From NCBI GenBank assembly GCA_018820765.1, contig JAHJNN010000017.1, positions 372,001-436,000 on the forward strand: DNA of 64,000 nt. Direction: 5' to 3'. The notes beneath the pieces were generated by a model. It searched no databases and was not told where the DNA came from. It saw nothing but the letters and a program-made list of their open reading frames with translations. The stretch's first letter is position 1. Every line of letters begins with the position of its first letter. Shown piece by piece: positions 9,736 to 19,268 of the stretch. Source of the DNA: Gammaproteobacteria bacterium. GTDB taxonomy: Bacteria > Pseudomonadota > Gammaproteobacteria > Burkholderiales > Thiobacillaceae. The position numbers were made by a program, and so were the translations under genes.

Positions 9736-11199
9736 ATGTACTCGACCCACCGGATTTTTCAGCGCCAGCCGCTGATCCTGCTGCTGAGCGCACTGCTCGT
9801 CACAGGGTTTTTCGCCACCACCCTGAGCAGTTATTACGTTTCAAAAAAGGCGATTCTGGATGCCATCGTCGCGCGCGAGCTGCCGCTCACGTCGAGCAAC
9901 ATCTATTCCGAAATCCAGAAGGATCTGGTGCAGCCGGTGCTCATCTCCTCGACCATGGCGCACGACACCTTCCTGCGCGACTGGGTGCTGGGGGGGGAGC
10001 AGGACGGCGAAGCCATGGCCCACTACCTGCGTGAAATCAAGGGGCGCTACGGCGCATTCAGCAGCTTCTTCGTCTCCGAGCGCAGCGCCAGCTACTACAC
10101 GGGCGAAGGCATCCTCAAGCGCGTCTCGCCGCAGGAACCCCGCGACGCCTGGTATTACCGCGTGCGCAGCATGCAGGAGCCCTACGAGATCAACGTCGAC
10201 CCCGATCTCGCCAACCGCGACGCCCTGACCATCTTCGTCAATTACCGCGTCTTCGATTTCGACGGGCGCTTTCTCGGCGCCACCGGCATCGGCCTCACCG
10301 TGGATGCGGTGCGCCGCCTCATCGAGGACTACCAGCAGCGCTACCAGCGCACCATTTATTTCGTCGATGCCGAGGGCAAGATCGTCCTGTTCGGCAACCA
10401 GTCGGGGCGCCAGGAGACCGACCTGCGCGCCACCGAGGGCCTGCGCGACCTCGTCGACCGTATCCTGCGCGAAAAATCCGGTTCCTATCAGTACCGGTCA
10501 AACGGCAGCGAACACCTGCTCAACGTGAACTACATCCCCGAGCTCAAGTGGTATCTGTTCGTGGAAAAGGGCGTGGACAGCGCGCTGGCCGAGATCCGCC
10601 AGACGCTCTACACCAATCTTGCGGTCTGCCTGGGCATCACCCTGCTGGTGCTGTTTCTCACCCACGTCGCGCTCCGCCGCTACCAGCAGCGCATCGAGAA
10701 ACTGGCCGCCACCGACAAGCTCACCGGCCTGCTCAACCGCCAGGCCTTCGGCATCCTCATCGACAAAGCCTTCGCCGACTACCGGCGCGACCCGCGCCCC
10801 ATTTCCATCCTGATGATCGACGTCGACCACTTCAAGACGATCAACGACCAGCATGGCCACGTCGTCGGCGACCGCATCCTGAACCAGGTCGCCACCCGTT
10901 TCCTGGAAGGGCTGCGGGTGTCGGACATCGCCGTGCGCTGGGGCGGCGAGGAATTCCTCATCGTCCTCAAAAGCTGCGACCTCGACCACGCGCGGCGCAT
11001 CGCCGAACACGTGCGTGCGGCGATCGAACAGACGGAATTCAAGGCCGGCAAGCAGTCGATCGCGGTCACCGTCAGCATCGGCGTCAGCCAGTACGACGGC
11101 GCGGAACCCTACGAAGCGACCATCAGCCGTGCCGACGCCGGGCTCTACGCGGCAAAAAACAGTGGCCGCAACCGGGTCTGCACCGAAGCGGCTTCCTGA
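9736..11199 (+). CDS. Membrane diguanylate cyclase with extracytoplasmic Cache-like sensor
   Basis: 487 residues from the ATG at 9736. A membrane segment at about 10-32, a periplasmic sensor region (about 33-285, with the Cache-like FDGRFLGATGIGLTVDAV), a second membrane segment at about 293-316, then a GGDEF domain. The active motif is RWGGEEF. The inhibitory I-site RVSD lies exactly five residues before GGEEF, so product feedback by c-di-GMP is expected. The ligand is unknown. It lies 44 bp after dciA but is probably a separate function. Confidence 0.92.
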   Translation: MYSTHRIFQRQPLILLLSALLVTGFFATTLSSYYVSKKAILDAIVARELPLTSSNIYSEIQKDLVQPVLISSTMAHDTFLRDWVLGGEQDGEAMAHYLREIKGRYGAFSSFFVSERSASYYTGEGILKRVSPQEPRDAWYYRVRSMQEPYEINVDPDLANRDALTIFVNYRVFDFDGRFLGATGIGLTVDAVRRLIEDYQQRYQRTIYFVDAEGKIVLFGNQSGRQETDLRATEGLRDLVDRILREKSGSYQYRSNGSEHLLNVNYIPELKWYLFVEKGVDSALAEIRQTLYTNLAVCLGITLLVLFLTHVALRRYQQRIEKLAATDKLTGLLNRQAFGILIDKAFADYRRDPRPISILMIDVDHFKTINDQHGHVVGDRILNQVATRFLEGLRVSDIAVRWGGEEFLIVLKSCDLDHARRIAEHVRAAIEQTEFKAGKQSIAVTVSIGVSQYDGAEPYEATISRADAGLYAAKNSGRNRVCTEAAS

Positions 11200-11253
11200 G
11201 CACCCTCGACGGGCGGCTCAGCCGGTCGTCACCCGCTTTTCATCCAGCGCCGT

Positions 11254-13254
11254 TCACCGTGCATCCCGGCTGTCGCGCTCTCGTCCGCGGTAGGTCTGGC
11301 TGGCGGGTTCTCCCGGCAGCGGCTGCGCCTTCTCATCCCGCCGGACTTCGCCGCGCTGCGGCGCGGTTTCGGTGCGTGTGCGCGGCGTTTGAACGATAGG
11401 CGCAGGCGGACGGGCAGCCGGTGCGCGCGGCGCAACCTCGGCACGCGGCGCGGGCATCGCGGGCGGGCTGCGCACCGGTTCGCGCACGCCGGCCTGGCTA
11501 CGCGGGGCGACCGGCGGCGCAGCCACTGAAGGCGGGGCGGGCCGCACTTCACGGCGCTGCTCGGTGCTTTGCTCGCGTGGACTCGGCTGGCTGCGCACCG
11601 TCGCCTGCTGCCGCGTGGTCTGGCTACGCGTGGAAACCGGGGGCGGCGGGGGCGCCATTTTTTTCACTTCGCCGTAGCTCGGCGGCCGCGGCGGCGGCAC
11701 CCGCTCCGGCCCGGCCTCGGCGCCGAAAGGAGGCCGCTGCGGGCTGCGCGCCTCCCCGGCACGGCGCGTGGGCGGCACCACATAGCGGAGTTCGGGAGCG
11801 GCCTGGGTGCGGACACGCGGTGCCGCGTCCTGCAGAGCCGGCGCCCGTTCGCGCGGCAGCCGTGTCGACACCACCGGGCGCGCGACCATCTCGCGTGGCG
11901 GCTCGATTCCCCGGGGCGCGCCGCCGGACAGGCTGGCGCGCGAAGGCTTGACCGGCAGTTCGCCGCGCGCCGGCGCCAGATCGGTGTGGCGGAAGCGGGT
12001 TTCCGCCGCGGTCTGCACCCGCTCCCGTCCGAACTTGTCGGCCGGCAGCGTGCGGATGGCGCGCGGCAAGCTGGCATTGTGGAAATGGATGTTCTCCACC
12101 TTGATGATCGTGGTTTGCTTGATCACCACGTTGTTGACGATGCGCGGCCCGCCCCAGCCGCCCCAATAGGGATGCCAGCGGCGGTAGGGCTGCCCCCACC
12201 ACGGCAGCACCGGCTCGCCCCAGGAAAGCGCCACCCACCACACGCCGGGCAGGCCGATGCTGAGGCGCACCGACACGTCATGGCCGCGGATCATGAAGGC
12301 CACCAGCGCGGGCGAATACACCGGGCGCCGCACCACCGGCCCCGGCGCCCACGCCCAGTAGCCGTCGATGTAGACCCAGCGGCCGTAGTGGAACGGCGCC
12401 CAGCCCCAGGGCGCATCGTCGATCCAGGTCCATTCGTAATAGGGATCCCACACCCAGTAGCCCGTGCTGTAAGGCACCCAGCTTGCGCTCACGCCATACG
12501 GAATCCACACCGAACCGTAGGTCGGCACCACCCGCCAGCGGCCGTAGTGGTCGAGTTCTTCCGCGCCGTAAACCCCGGGCGGCAGATAGCGCGCGCTGAC
12601 CGATTCGCCGATGCGGTCGCTGCGCGCGTCGTTCCAGCGGTCCCAGGCATCGGGCGCCGGTGCAGCGTATGTGGCCACTTTCACCGGATCGCCTGCGGTG
12701 ACGACGATGTCTTCCGAGGGATAAATGCTGAGCGTCCGTCCGTCCGCCGTGATCACCGTGGCCTCGCCGCCGCGGCGGGTGATGAAATGGGTGTCGCGAT
12801 CGCCCACCTCCACCCGGAAATAGCCGGGATGCTCGATGACGAACACCGCGTTCGGCGTGCTCACCTCCAGCGTATCGCCCACCGCCAGGCTGCGCAGGTC
12901 GAACGACACCCGCCCGCCGGTGAGCCTGAACTGGATGCGGTGTTCTTCCTGCACCACCAGCGACAGCTGGGTGTTTTCGTCGGCGCGCACGAAGCTGCGG
13001 CTGTCGAACTGCACCTCGAAATTGGAACCCGGGCCGGTATAGAGCGCATCGCCCTCCGCCAGCGCCAGATTGGGGCGGGCGCGCGCCCATTCCTCCGCCC
13101 CCGGCCGCCAAGTCGACACCTCGCCATCGATGAAGCCCAGCCGCGGCGGGGTGGGCGCCCACTCACCGTCTTCGTCTTGCGCCAGCGCGGGCGTGCCCGA
13201 CAAGGCAAGCAGGAACAGCAGGGGGACCAGCCAGATGCGTTGCAGGTCGTTCAT
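11254..13254 (-). CDS. Exported FecR-domain protein with Trp/Tyr-rich DUF6600 region and Pro-rich tail
   Basis: 666 residues. The ATG at 13254 has GGAGGG upstream and starts a normal signal peptide (cleavage near ALAQ). Residues about 35-190 form a FecR-like beta domain. A segment of about 220-380 is unusually rich in Trp, Tyr, Gly and Pro (WVPYSTGYWVWDPYYEW, HYGRWVYIDGYWAW) and matches DUF6600-type proteins. The last 240 residues are Pro/Arg/Ala-rich and probably disordered. No membrane anchor is seen after the signal. The function is not established; a cell-surface or periplasmic structural role is inferred from composition. Confidence 0.8.
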   Translation of the reverse strand: MNDLQRIWLVPLLFLLALSGTPALAQDEDGEWAPTPPRLGFIDGEVSTWRPGAEEWARARPNLALAEGDALYTGPGSNFEVQFDSRSFVRADENTQLSLVVQEEHRIQFRLTGGRVSFDLRSLAVGDTLEVSTPNAVFVIEHPGYFRVEVGDRDTHFITRRGGEATVITADGRTLSIYPSEDIVVTAGDPVKVATYAAPAPDAWDRWNDARSDRIGESVSARYLPPGVYGAEELDHYGRWRVVPTYGSVWIPYGVSASWVPYSTGYWVWDPYYEWTWIDDAPWGWAPFHYGRWVYIDGYWAWAPGPVVRRPVYSPALVAFMIRGHDVSVRLSIGLPGVWWVALSWGEPVLPWWGQPYRRWHPYWGGWGGPRIVNNVVIKQTTIIKVENIHFHNASLPRAIRTLPADKFGRERVQTAAETRFRHTDLAPARGELPVKPSRASLSGGAPRGIEPPREMVARPVVSTRLPRERAPALQDAAPRVRTQAAPELRYVVPPTRRAGEARSPQRPPFGAEAGPERVPPPRPPSYGEVKKMAPPPPPVSTRSQTTRQQATVRSQPSPREQSTEQRREVRPAPPSVAAPPVAPRSQAGVREPVRSPPAMPAPRAEVAPRAPAARPPAPIVQTPRTRTETAPQRGEVRRDEKAQPLPGEPASQTYRGRERDSRDAR

Positions 13255-13394
13255 GGAACCCTCCAGCCTGACACGGATGGGGCGCGCGGACGGCATGCCC
13301 CTTTTGTGTTTATAGCCGTTCAATCAAACGACGCTTGAACAGGTTCCGGACGACGACGCGTGCGGAAAGGAAGAAACGAAAAACGCAGGCGAAG

Positions 13395-13991
13395 CTAGTC
13401 CGGTGCGCGCCACCTCACCACGCCGAGCTCCTCGAATTCGCCGCCGCCTTTGGGCTGCAGCACCAGGAAATCCGAGTGCTTCATCATTTCGAACGACACC
13501 GCGTTGAGGTTCGGCTCGTGCGTAATCAGGACCAGATTGCCCTTGCCCGCGTACCCGCCGATCACGTCCGTCAACGTCCGGGTTTGCGCGGCGGCTTCTT
13601 CGGGCCTGAGGACTTCGAGCAGCGACAGGTAGGCTGCCGGCGTCCCCTGCGCGAAGGCGATCCGGGCCGTATCGGCGGTGCGGCAGAACGGGCTGTGGCG
13701 AACCTCGGAAACGGGAATCCTGCGTTCCTGAAACTGCTTGCCCACTTCACGCGCCGCCCGTTCTCCCTCGCTGGAAAGATTGCGCTCCCGCTTGCAGGAG
13801 GGGTCGCGCAACAGGGCGCTGCCCTGCCCGCGGCCGGTATTGACCGCGGCATGGCGCATCAGCACGACCTTGCCGCCTTCCGCCAGCTTTTGCCACGCGG
13901 CGTCGTTCGCGTGCGCGTGATGGGCGCCGGCCATAGCGGCCGACAAAACCGCTCCTGCGAGCACCCCCCGAACATGAAACAGCGGGATCAT
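13395..13991 (-). CDS. Exported histidine phosphatase superfamily protein
   Basis: 198 residues with a signal peptide (about 1-28, ending AHHAHA). The branch-1 histidine phosphatase signature is present: LMRHAAV supplies the phosphorylated His and first Arg, RHSPFCRTADTA the second Arg, and LITHEPN the second His. The family removes phosphate from small molecules or proteins. The signal peptide places this one in the periplasm, so the substrate is unlikely to be the cytoplasmic SixA target. It ends close to the MscS gene, on the same strand. Confidence 0.85.
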   Translation of the reverse strand: MIPLFHVRGVLAGAVLSAAMAGAHHAHANDAAWQKLAEGGKVVLMRHAAVNTGRGQGSALLRDPSCKRERNLSSEGERAAREVGKQFQERRIPVSEVRHSPFCRTADTARIAFAQGTPAAYLSLLEVLRPEEAAAQTRTLTDVIGGYAGKGNLVLITHEPNLNAVSFEMMKHSDFLVLQPKGGGEFEELGVVRWRAPD

Positions 13992-14012
13992 TCCGGCTCC
14001 TTTCCTGGCACG

Positions 14013-15368
14013 TTACGGGTTGGGCTCGGGCTGCAGCGCCTCCAGCCCGCTGCGGATATGCAGGTCGCGCTGGGGATAGGGGATGACGATGCCGGCGGCC
14101 TTGAAGGCGCGCCAGATCGCCAGGTTGATGTCCGAGCGCACGCTTCCCATGCCGGCCTCGGGATCCTGGATCCACACCCGCAGCTCCAGCTCGATGCCGC
14201 TGTCGCCGAAGGCCATGAGGCGGGTGGTGGGCGCCGGTTCGTCGAGCACCCGCGGGTTGGCGCGGGCGGCTTCGGCCAGCAGGGCCAGCGCTTGCTCCGG
14301 ATCGTTGTCGTAGCTGATGGAGACCGGAATCTTCAGCCGCACGTTGCGGTCGCTGTAGCTCCAGTTGATCACCTCGTTGGTGATCAGGGTTTCGTTGGGA
14401 ATCAGCCGTTCCACGCCGTCGCGGTCCTTCACCACCACGTAGCGGGCGTGCAGTTCCTGCACCCAGCCGAGCTTGTTGTCGATGGTGATGACGTCGCCCG
14501 GCCGGATCGAGCGGTCGAACAGCACGATGAAACCGCTGATGAAATTGCTGGCGATGCGCTGCAGGCCGAAGCCCAGGCCCACGCCGAGCGCGCCGCCGAA
14601 TACCGCCAACGCGGTGAGGTCGATCCCCACTGCATCCAGCGCCAGCAATATGACCAGCACCATCAGCACGAACTTGCTGAGCTTGACCAGCGCCACCTGC
14701 ATCCCGGCATTGACGTATTCGGCCCGGCTGATGCGGTTTTCGATGACGCGACCCAGCCACTGCGCCAGCAGCCACAACAGAGCCACCGCCAGGACCAGCT
14801 TGATGACCGTCAGCACGGATAGCTGGCCGCTGCCCACTTTCATGGCCATGCCGTCCAGGCCCTTCAGCACGGCAGGCAACCAGCCCAGCAGGTGCAGCGC
14901 AACGACGATCCAGATCGAGGTGGCAATGAGGTTTTCCCAGGCCTTCACCGCCGGGCCGGGGCGGAAGGTCTTGCGCAGGAAATAGATGAGGATGCGGATC
15001 GAGGCCAGCGAGACCAGCAGGGGCACGGCGAGGTTCAGCAGGTCCACCGGATCGCCCCGATGCAGCAGCAGCGCCCGCCCGGCCAGCACCCCCAGCAGCA
15101 TGCTGATAGGGAAGAGGATGCGCTGCAGGGTCTTCATCGCCAGATAGCGGACGCTGTAGTCCGCCCCGCCTTCCGCGCGCGCCGCCAGTCCCTGGCCCAG
15201 CGTGCGGTGCACCAGCAGGGCCCCCGCCGCCGCCAGCACCAGCACGCCCACCTCCCACCAGAATCCGGGGTCCCGGATCAGGGCACGCGCGGAATCGAGC
15301 AGGGTTTGCAGGTCGGCAGGAAAGCTCAGGGGCATGGCGGGGGTCACACGAAGATTTTTCAGCAACAT
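14013..15368 (-). CDS. MscS-family mechanosensitive ion channel
   Basis: 451 residues from the ATG at 15368; an in-frame TTG at 15386 and an ATG at 15335 are alternatives. There are several N-terminal membrane segments (about 30-215), then the MscS core. The pore helix GGALGVGLGFGLQRIASNF and the beta-domain entry GDVITIDNKLGWV are clear, followed by the C-terminal cytoplasmic cage. Such channels release solutes on hypo-osmotic shock. It precedes the phosphatase gene by 21 bp and may be co-transcribed with it. Confidence 0.92.
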   Translation of the reverse strand: MLLKNLRVTPAMPLSFPADLQTLLDSARALIRDPGFWWEVGVLVLAAAGALLVHRTLGQGLAARAEGGADYSVRYLAMKTLQRILFPISMLLGVLAGRALLLHRGDPVDLLNLAVPLLVSLASIRILIYFLRKTFRPGPAVKAWENLIATSIWIVVALHLLGWLPAVLKGLDGMAMKVGSGQLSVLTVIKLVLAVALLWLLAQWLGRVIENRISRAEYVNAGMQVALVKLSKFVLMVLVILLALDAVGIDLTALAVFGGALGVGLGFGLQRIASNFISGFIVLFDRSIRPGDVITIDNKLGWVQELHARYVVVKDRDGVERLIPNETLITNEVINWSYSDRNVRLKIPVSISYDNDPEQALALLAEAARANPRVLDEPAPTTRLMAFGDSGIELELRVWIQDPEAGMGSVRSDINLAIWRAFKAAGIVIPYPQRDLHIRSGLEALQPEPNP

Positions 15369-15488
15369 ACCGGACCCCGGCCGCAAACGACAAGTCCCAC
15401 GGGTGGCCGGATACCGTCATGGACTCCGCATGTCCATTCGCAGGCGCCTGACTATACTTTTGGAAACCACGGCGAACGGGGGGACAAC

Positions 15489-16523
15489 ATGTCTGAAGGC
15501 GAACACAAGACCGAGGCGCCAAAAGACCATCCGGCCATGGGCCAGATCGTCGGCTACCTCAAGGATTACCCCTTCCTCCTCATCACCATCGCCGGCCTGC
15601 TGATCCTGTCCGGCATCCTCATCTTCGAAATCGAGAAGCTCAAGGAATTCAAGTGGCTGATCTACGCGGTGGTGCTGGTGCCGCTGGCCATCCAGTTCCT
15701 GATCGAATTCAAGAAAATGACGCCCACCCGGGAACGGCCGGCTGCGCCGCCATCCGCGACGGCCCCGCCTTCCCCCGTCGGTCCGCTGCCGCCCAGCCTC
15801 AAGGCCTGGGGCAGTGTCGGGATCGGCGTGCTGATGTTCGGCGTGGTGGTCGCCACGCCGGAGGCCGAACTGTACGACCAGGACTTCGCCCTCGGTTTCC
15901 TGGTATTTGCGCTGGTCGCGGCCGCGTTTGCCATCGCCGGCATGGTCGATATCAATCGTCAGCGCGCAGCCGGCAAGGGCATGGCGATTACCGGCATCGT
16001 GTTGTCTTCCGTGCTGGTGCTGGCCGCCATCGGCTGGATGACGGAGAAAGAAGAAAATGCCGGGATGCCGTTTCCCTCACCGGCGGACAACTCAGTCGCG
16101 CCCATCCTGCCGCAATCCGGTACGGCGCTGCCGCCCCCGGCCGCATTGCCGCCGCCTTCAAATCCCGCTCAGCCCGGCATGCCGCTGCTGGATGGCCGAT
16201 ATCGGCTGTTGGCCTATCAACTCAATGGCATCCCGCAGACCCTGGGCGGGGCGATGGCCATCACCCGCCACGCGTCCGGTCAATATCAATGGCAGGCGCA
16301 ACTGGTGGTGAACGACCCGGGCGGCGCCCAGACCTTTGCCTACGCCGGACAGTTCCTGAACCGCGGCGGACAGTGGTTCATCCGCATATCAGGCAGCAGC
16401 GACCCGGACTGGGAGGACATCGGCGAGGTGCCGATGGAACTCGTCTCCGACGGACGCAGCACGGCATTCAGCTACGTCTACGACGGCGATCTCGTGCAGT
16501 CGGCCTGGGCGCGCAGCCCGTGA
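15489..16523 (+). CDS. Membrane protein of unknown function, coupled to a diguanylate cyclase
   Basis: 344 residues. The ATG at 15489 follows a GGGGGGAC box. Predicted membrane segments lie at about 31-50, 56-76, 114-132, 140-160 and 167-186, with a Pro-rich cytoplasmic linker (about 84-108). The C-terminal half (about 235-344) is a soluble domain with alternating beta strands (YRLLAYQLNGIPQTLGG, GQYQWQAQLVVNDPGG, FAYAGQFLNRGGQWF). Its stop overlaps the GTG start of the next gene, a c-di-GMP cyclase, so the two are translationally coupled and may act together. The family is not recognised. Confidence 0.75.
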   Translation: MSEGEHKTEAPKDHPAMGQIVGYLKDYPFLLITIAGLLILSGILIFEIEKLKEFKWLIYAVVLVPLAIQFLIEFKKMTPTRERPAAPPSATAPPSPVGPLPPSLKAWGSVGIGVLMFGVVVATPEAELYDQDFALGFLVFALVAAAFAIAGMVDINRQRAAGKGMAITGIVLSSVLVLAAIGWMTEKEENAGMPFPSPADNSVAPILPQSGTALPPPAALPPPSNPAQPGMPLLDGRYRLLAYQLNGIPQTLGGAMAITRHASGQYQWQAQLVVNDPGGAQTFAYAGQFLNRGGQWFIRISGSSDPDWEDIGEVPMELVSDGRSTAFSYVYDGDLVQSAWARSP

Positions 16524-18130
16524 TCGGCCCGGCACGCACGCTGTTCCGCGGCCGTCCGGCCTACATCGGCCTGGCCTGCGCGGGCGCGCTGGCCTTGTAT
16601 CTGTTTCCGCTGCGCGACACCCCGGCGCAACAACCGGAGATTGGCATTGCCGTGCTTGCCCACCGCGGCGAAGCGGCGGCGCTCAAAAACTGGCAGGCCA
16701 CGGCGGACTACCTCACGCGCACGATCCCGACCCACCGCTTCGTGATCGTGCCGCTGAAGAACGCGACCCTAGGCCAGGCGGTAGCGGAGCAGAAAGTGGA
16801 TTTCGTCCTCACCAATCCGGGCTCATACGTCACGCTCGAGTCGACATACGGCGTGACGCGCATGCTCACCATGCGCTACCTGCACCAGGGCCGGGTCTAT
16901 TCCGAATTCGGCGCGGTCATCTTCACCCGCGCCGACCGCGACGACATCCGCACGCTCGCCGACCTGGAGGGCAAGACGTTCATGGGGGTGGGCAAGGATA
17001 CGTTCGGCGGCTTCCAGATGGCCCAGCTCGAATTGCAGGACGCCGGCGTGGACCCGTTCAAGGATCTCAAGCGTCTCGAATTCGCCGGCCTGCCGCAGGA
17101 CAACATCGTGTACGCGGTGCGAGACGCCAGCGTGGATGCCGGCACCGTGAGGACCGACACCCTGGAGGGCATGGCGACCGAGGGAAAAATCGATCTCGCC
17201 CGGTTCAAGGCGATCGGTGCGCGCCCGCACCCGGGATTCCCCTTCCTGATCAGCACGCGGCTCTATCCGGAGTGGGCCTTTGCACGCCTCAAGCACGTTC
17301 CCGAAGACCTGGCACAGCAGGTCGTGATTGCACTCCTGAGCCTGCCGCCGGACAGCCCCGCGGCCAAGGCGAGCCAGTCGGCCGGCTGGACCGTGCCGCT
17401 CGACTACACACCGGTCCACGATCTGTTCAAGGCACTGCGCACCGGTCCGTATGCGGATCATGGCAAGGTACATTTCATCGACATCGTGCGTCAGTACTGG
17501 CAGTGGATCGTGGGGCTGCTTGTGGTGATGGCGCTGCTGCTGTTCAACATCCTCTACATCCTGAACCTGAACCATCACCTCAGGGAGATCAAGCAGCGCC
17601 TCGAGGCGTCGAATGACGAACTGCGGCGGCTTTCGTCCCATGACGGCCTCACCGGCGTCGCCAACCATCGCCTGTTCGAGGAAACGCTGGCATCCGAGTG
17701 GGCGCGCGCGGCGCGCGACCAGACGCCGCTGTCGCTCATCATGGCCGACATCGACCACTTCAAGCTGCTGAACGACAGCGACGGCCATCTCGCCGGCGAT
17801 GAATGCCTCAAGCTTGTCGCACAAACCCTCGATCAGACGGTGCGGCGGCCGGCGGACCTGCTGGCGCGTTACGGCGGAGAGGAGTTCGCCGCGATCCTGC
17901 CTGGGGTGGATGCGGTCGGGGCGCTTGCCATGGCCGAGCGCATGCGCGCAGCGGTTGAGGGATTGCATCTGCCGAACCACGGAACCGGCGGTCTTGTCAC
18001 CGTGAGTCTGGGCGTGGTGAGTGCGGTTCCGCGTCCCGGCACGGCGGCCGAGATATTCGTGGGGCGCGCCGACCACGCGATGTATCAGGCCAAGGAAGCC
18101 GGCCGCAACCAGACCCGGCTCGCAGCCTGA
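16520..18130 (+). CDS. Diguanylate cyclase with PhnD-like periplasmic binding domain
   Basis: 536 residues from a GTG overlapping the previous stop (GTGA). A membrane/signal segment (about 14-32) is followed by a periplasmic PhnD/SsuA-type ligand-binding domain (about 40-300; VLAHRGEAAALKNWQATADYL, VDFVLTNPGSYVTLE, FMGVGKDTFGGF). A membrane helix lies at about 325-347, then a GGDEF domain. The active motif RYGGEEF is intact, and the RPAD I-site lies five residues before it. The protein should convert binding of a small anion or metabolite outside the membrane into c-di-GMP. The ligand is unknown; phosphonate and phosphite are only family precedents. Confidence 0.9.
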   Translation: MIGPARTLFRGRPAYIGLACAGALALYLFPLRDTPAQQPEIGIAVLAHRGEAAALKNWQATADYLTRTIPTHRFVIVPLKNATLGQAVAEQKVDFVLTNPGSYVTLESTYGVTRMLTMRYLHQGRVYSEFGAVIFTRADRDDIRTLADLEGKTFMGVGKDTFGGFQMAQLELQDAGVDPFKDLKRLEFAGLPQDNIVYAVRDASVDAGTVRTDTLEGMATEGKIDLARFKAIGARPHPGFPFLISTRLYPEWAFARLKHVPEDLAQQVVIALLSLPPDSPAAKASQSAGWTVPLDYTPVHDLFKALRTGPYADHGKVHFIDIVRQYWQWIVGLLVVMALLLFNILYILNLNHHLREIKQRLEASNDELRRLSSHDGLTGVANHRLFEETLASEWARAARDQTPLSLIMADIDHFKLLNDSDGHLAGDECLKLVAQTLDQTVRRPADLLARYGGEEFAAILPGVDAVGALAMAERMRAAVEGLHLPNHGTGGLVTVSLGVVSAVPRPGTAAEIFVGRADHAMYQAKEAGRNQTRLAA

Positions 18131-18140
18131 GGGCTCCGCC

Positions 18141-19031
18141 TCACATGGACGGATCCCAGATGAGCGTACAGTTGCGGCCAGCGGCCTTGGCCTGATACAT
18201 CGCCTTGTCGGCACGGTCGATGGATTGCTCGACACTGACGGCGGGATCGAGCATGGCAAGACCGAACGACATCGTAATTTTGAGCGTGGCCCTGTCTTCA
18301 TAATGGATGGGCGTCGCTGCGAGCCCCAGGCGCAGCCGCTCCACGACCTCATAGCCGGCCGTCGCATCCGTGTTCTGCATGCAGAGCAGAAATTCCTCGC
18401 CCCCATATCTGAACAGCTTGTCGTATGGCCTGAGGTTCGCCATCACATAGCGGGTGGCCGCCGCCAGTGCCCGGTCTCCGGCCACGTGCCCATAGGTGTC
18501 GTTGACGTCCTTGAAGTGATCCACATCCATCATCACGATGCAGCAGGCCTGCACATGCCGCTTGACCAGTTCCAGCTGCTCGCGCAATTTCGTCAGCATC
18601 CCGATCCGGTTGTTGGCGCCGGTGAGCGCGTCGAGGTTGTAGAGCGCATCTTCCATTTCGCGCTTCAGCGTATACAACTGCAGGCGCAGGCGCTCCAGCG
18701 CATTGGCGAAGCTGTCGAAATCAAGCGGTGAAATGGCGTCGCCGGAGGCGGCCGTTTGCAGCAGCTTCGCCGCCAGCTGGTGCATCTCCCGGTGCTCGGC
18801 TTCGATGGCAATAAAGCCGGGATGAACGCGCAGTTTGTCCGGTGCGGCGCCGTGGTACCACTGGCCGAGGCGGCATTGGCGGTGGGCATCGACGGCCACA
18901 TCCCGGTGGTCGTGCGGCAAGCGGCACACCAGCGTGCGGGTAATCGAGTCGAACCATTCTCCGTGGTTGTAGATCGCCTGATCCAGTTGCGTCAGGACCG
19001 CCTGTACTTCGTTTTGTTCTAGCTTGATCAT
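18141..19031 (-). CDS. dgcZ: DgcZ-type zinc-sensing diguanylate cyclase (CZB-GGDEF)
   Basis: 296 residues from the ATG at 19031 (GGGGGAGGGC upstream), the same length as E. coli DgcZ (YdeH). The N-terminal CZB domain carries His23, Cys53, His80 and His84, each one residue offset from the E. coli Zn ligands His22, Cys52, His79 and His83. In E. coli, zinc binding inhibits cyclase activity. The GGDEF domain has intact RYGGEEF and an RPYD I-site five residues upstream. The protein is cytoplasmic. It converges on the PhnD-like cyclase gene with only 10 bp between the stops. Confidence 0.93.
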   Translation of the reverse strand: MIKLEQNEVQAVLTQLDQAIYNHGEWFDSITRTLVCRLPHDHRDVAVDAHRQCRLGQWYHGAAPDKLRVHPGFIAIEAEHREMHQLAAKLLQTAASGDAISPLDFDSFANALERLRLQLYTLKREMEDALYNLDALTGANNRIGMLTKLREQLELVKRHVQACCIVMMDVDHFKDVNDTYGHVAGDRALAAATRYVMANLRPYDKLFRYGGEEFLLCMQNTDATAGYEVVERLRLGLAATPIHYEDRATLKITMSFGLAMLDPAVSVEQSIDRADKAMYQAKAAGRNCTLIWDPSM

Positions 19032-19268
19032 GCCCTCCCCCTGGACCCGAAAACCTGCTTTGCATATACATAGTATCCACTCGTGCCCACTTCGTAACGA
19101 TGCAAGTGGCAATCGGACGGCGAGGCCGGAATGACCGAGTCAGCGCGCCTGATCGCACTTGCACAGAGGTGCTGAAATCGGCACCCTGATACACGCCGCG
19201 TGCTGCAAGAAGGCTAAAAAGCAGTTCGGGTGTCTTCCATGTCCACTCATTTCCGTAGGAGAGCGTTC

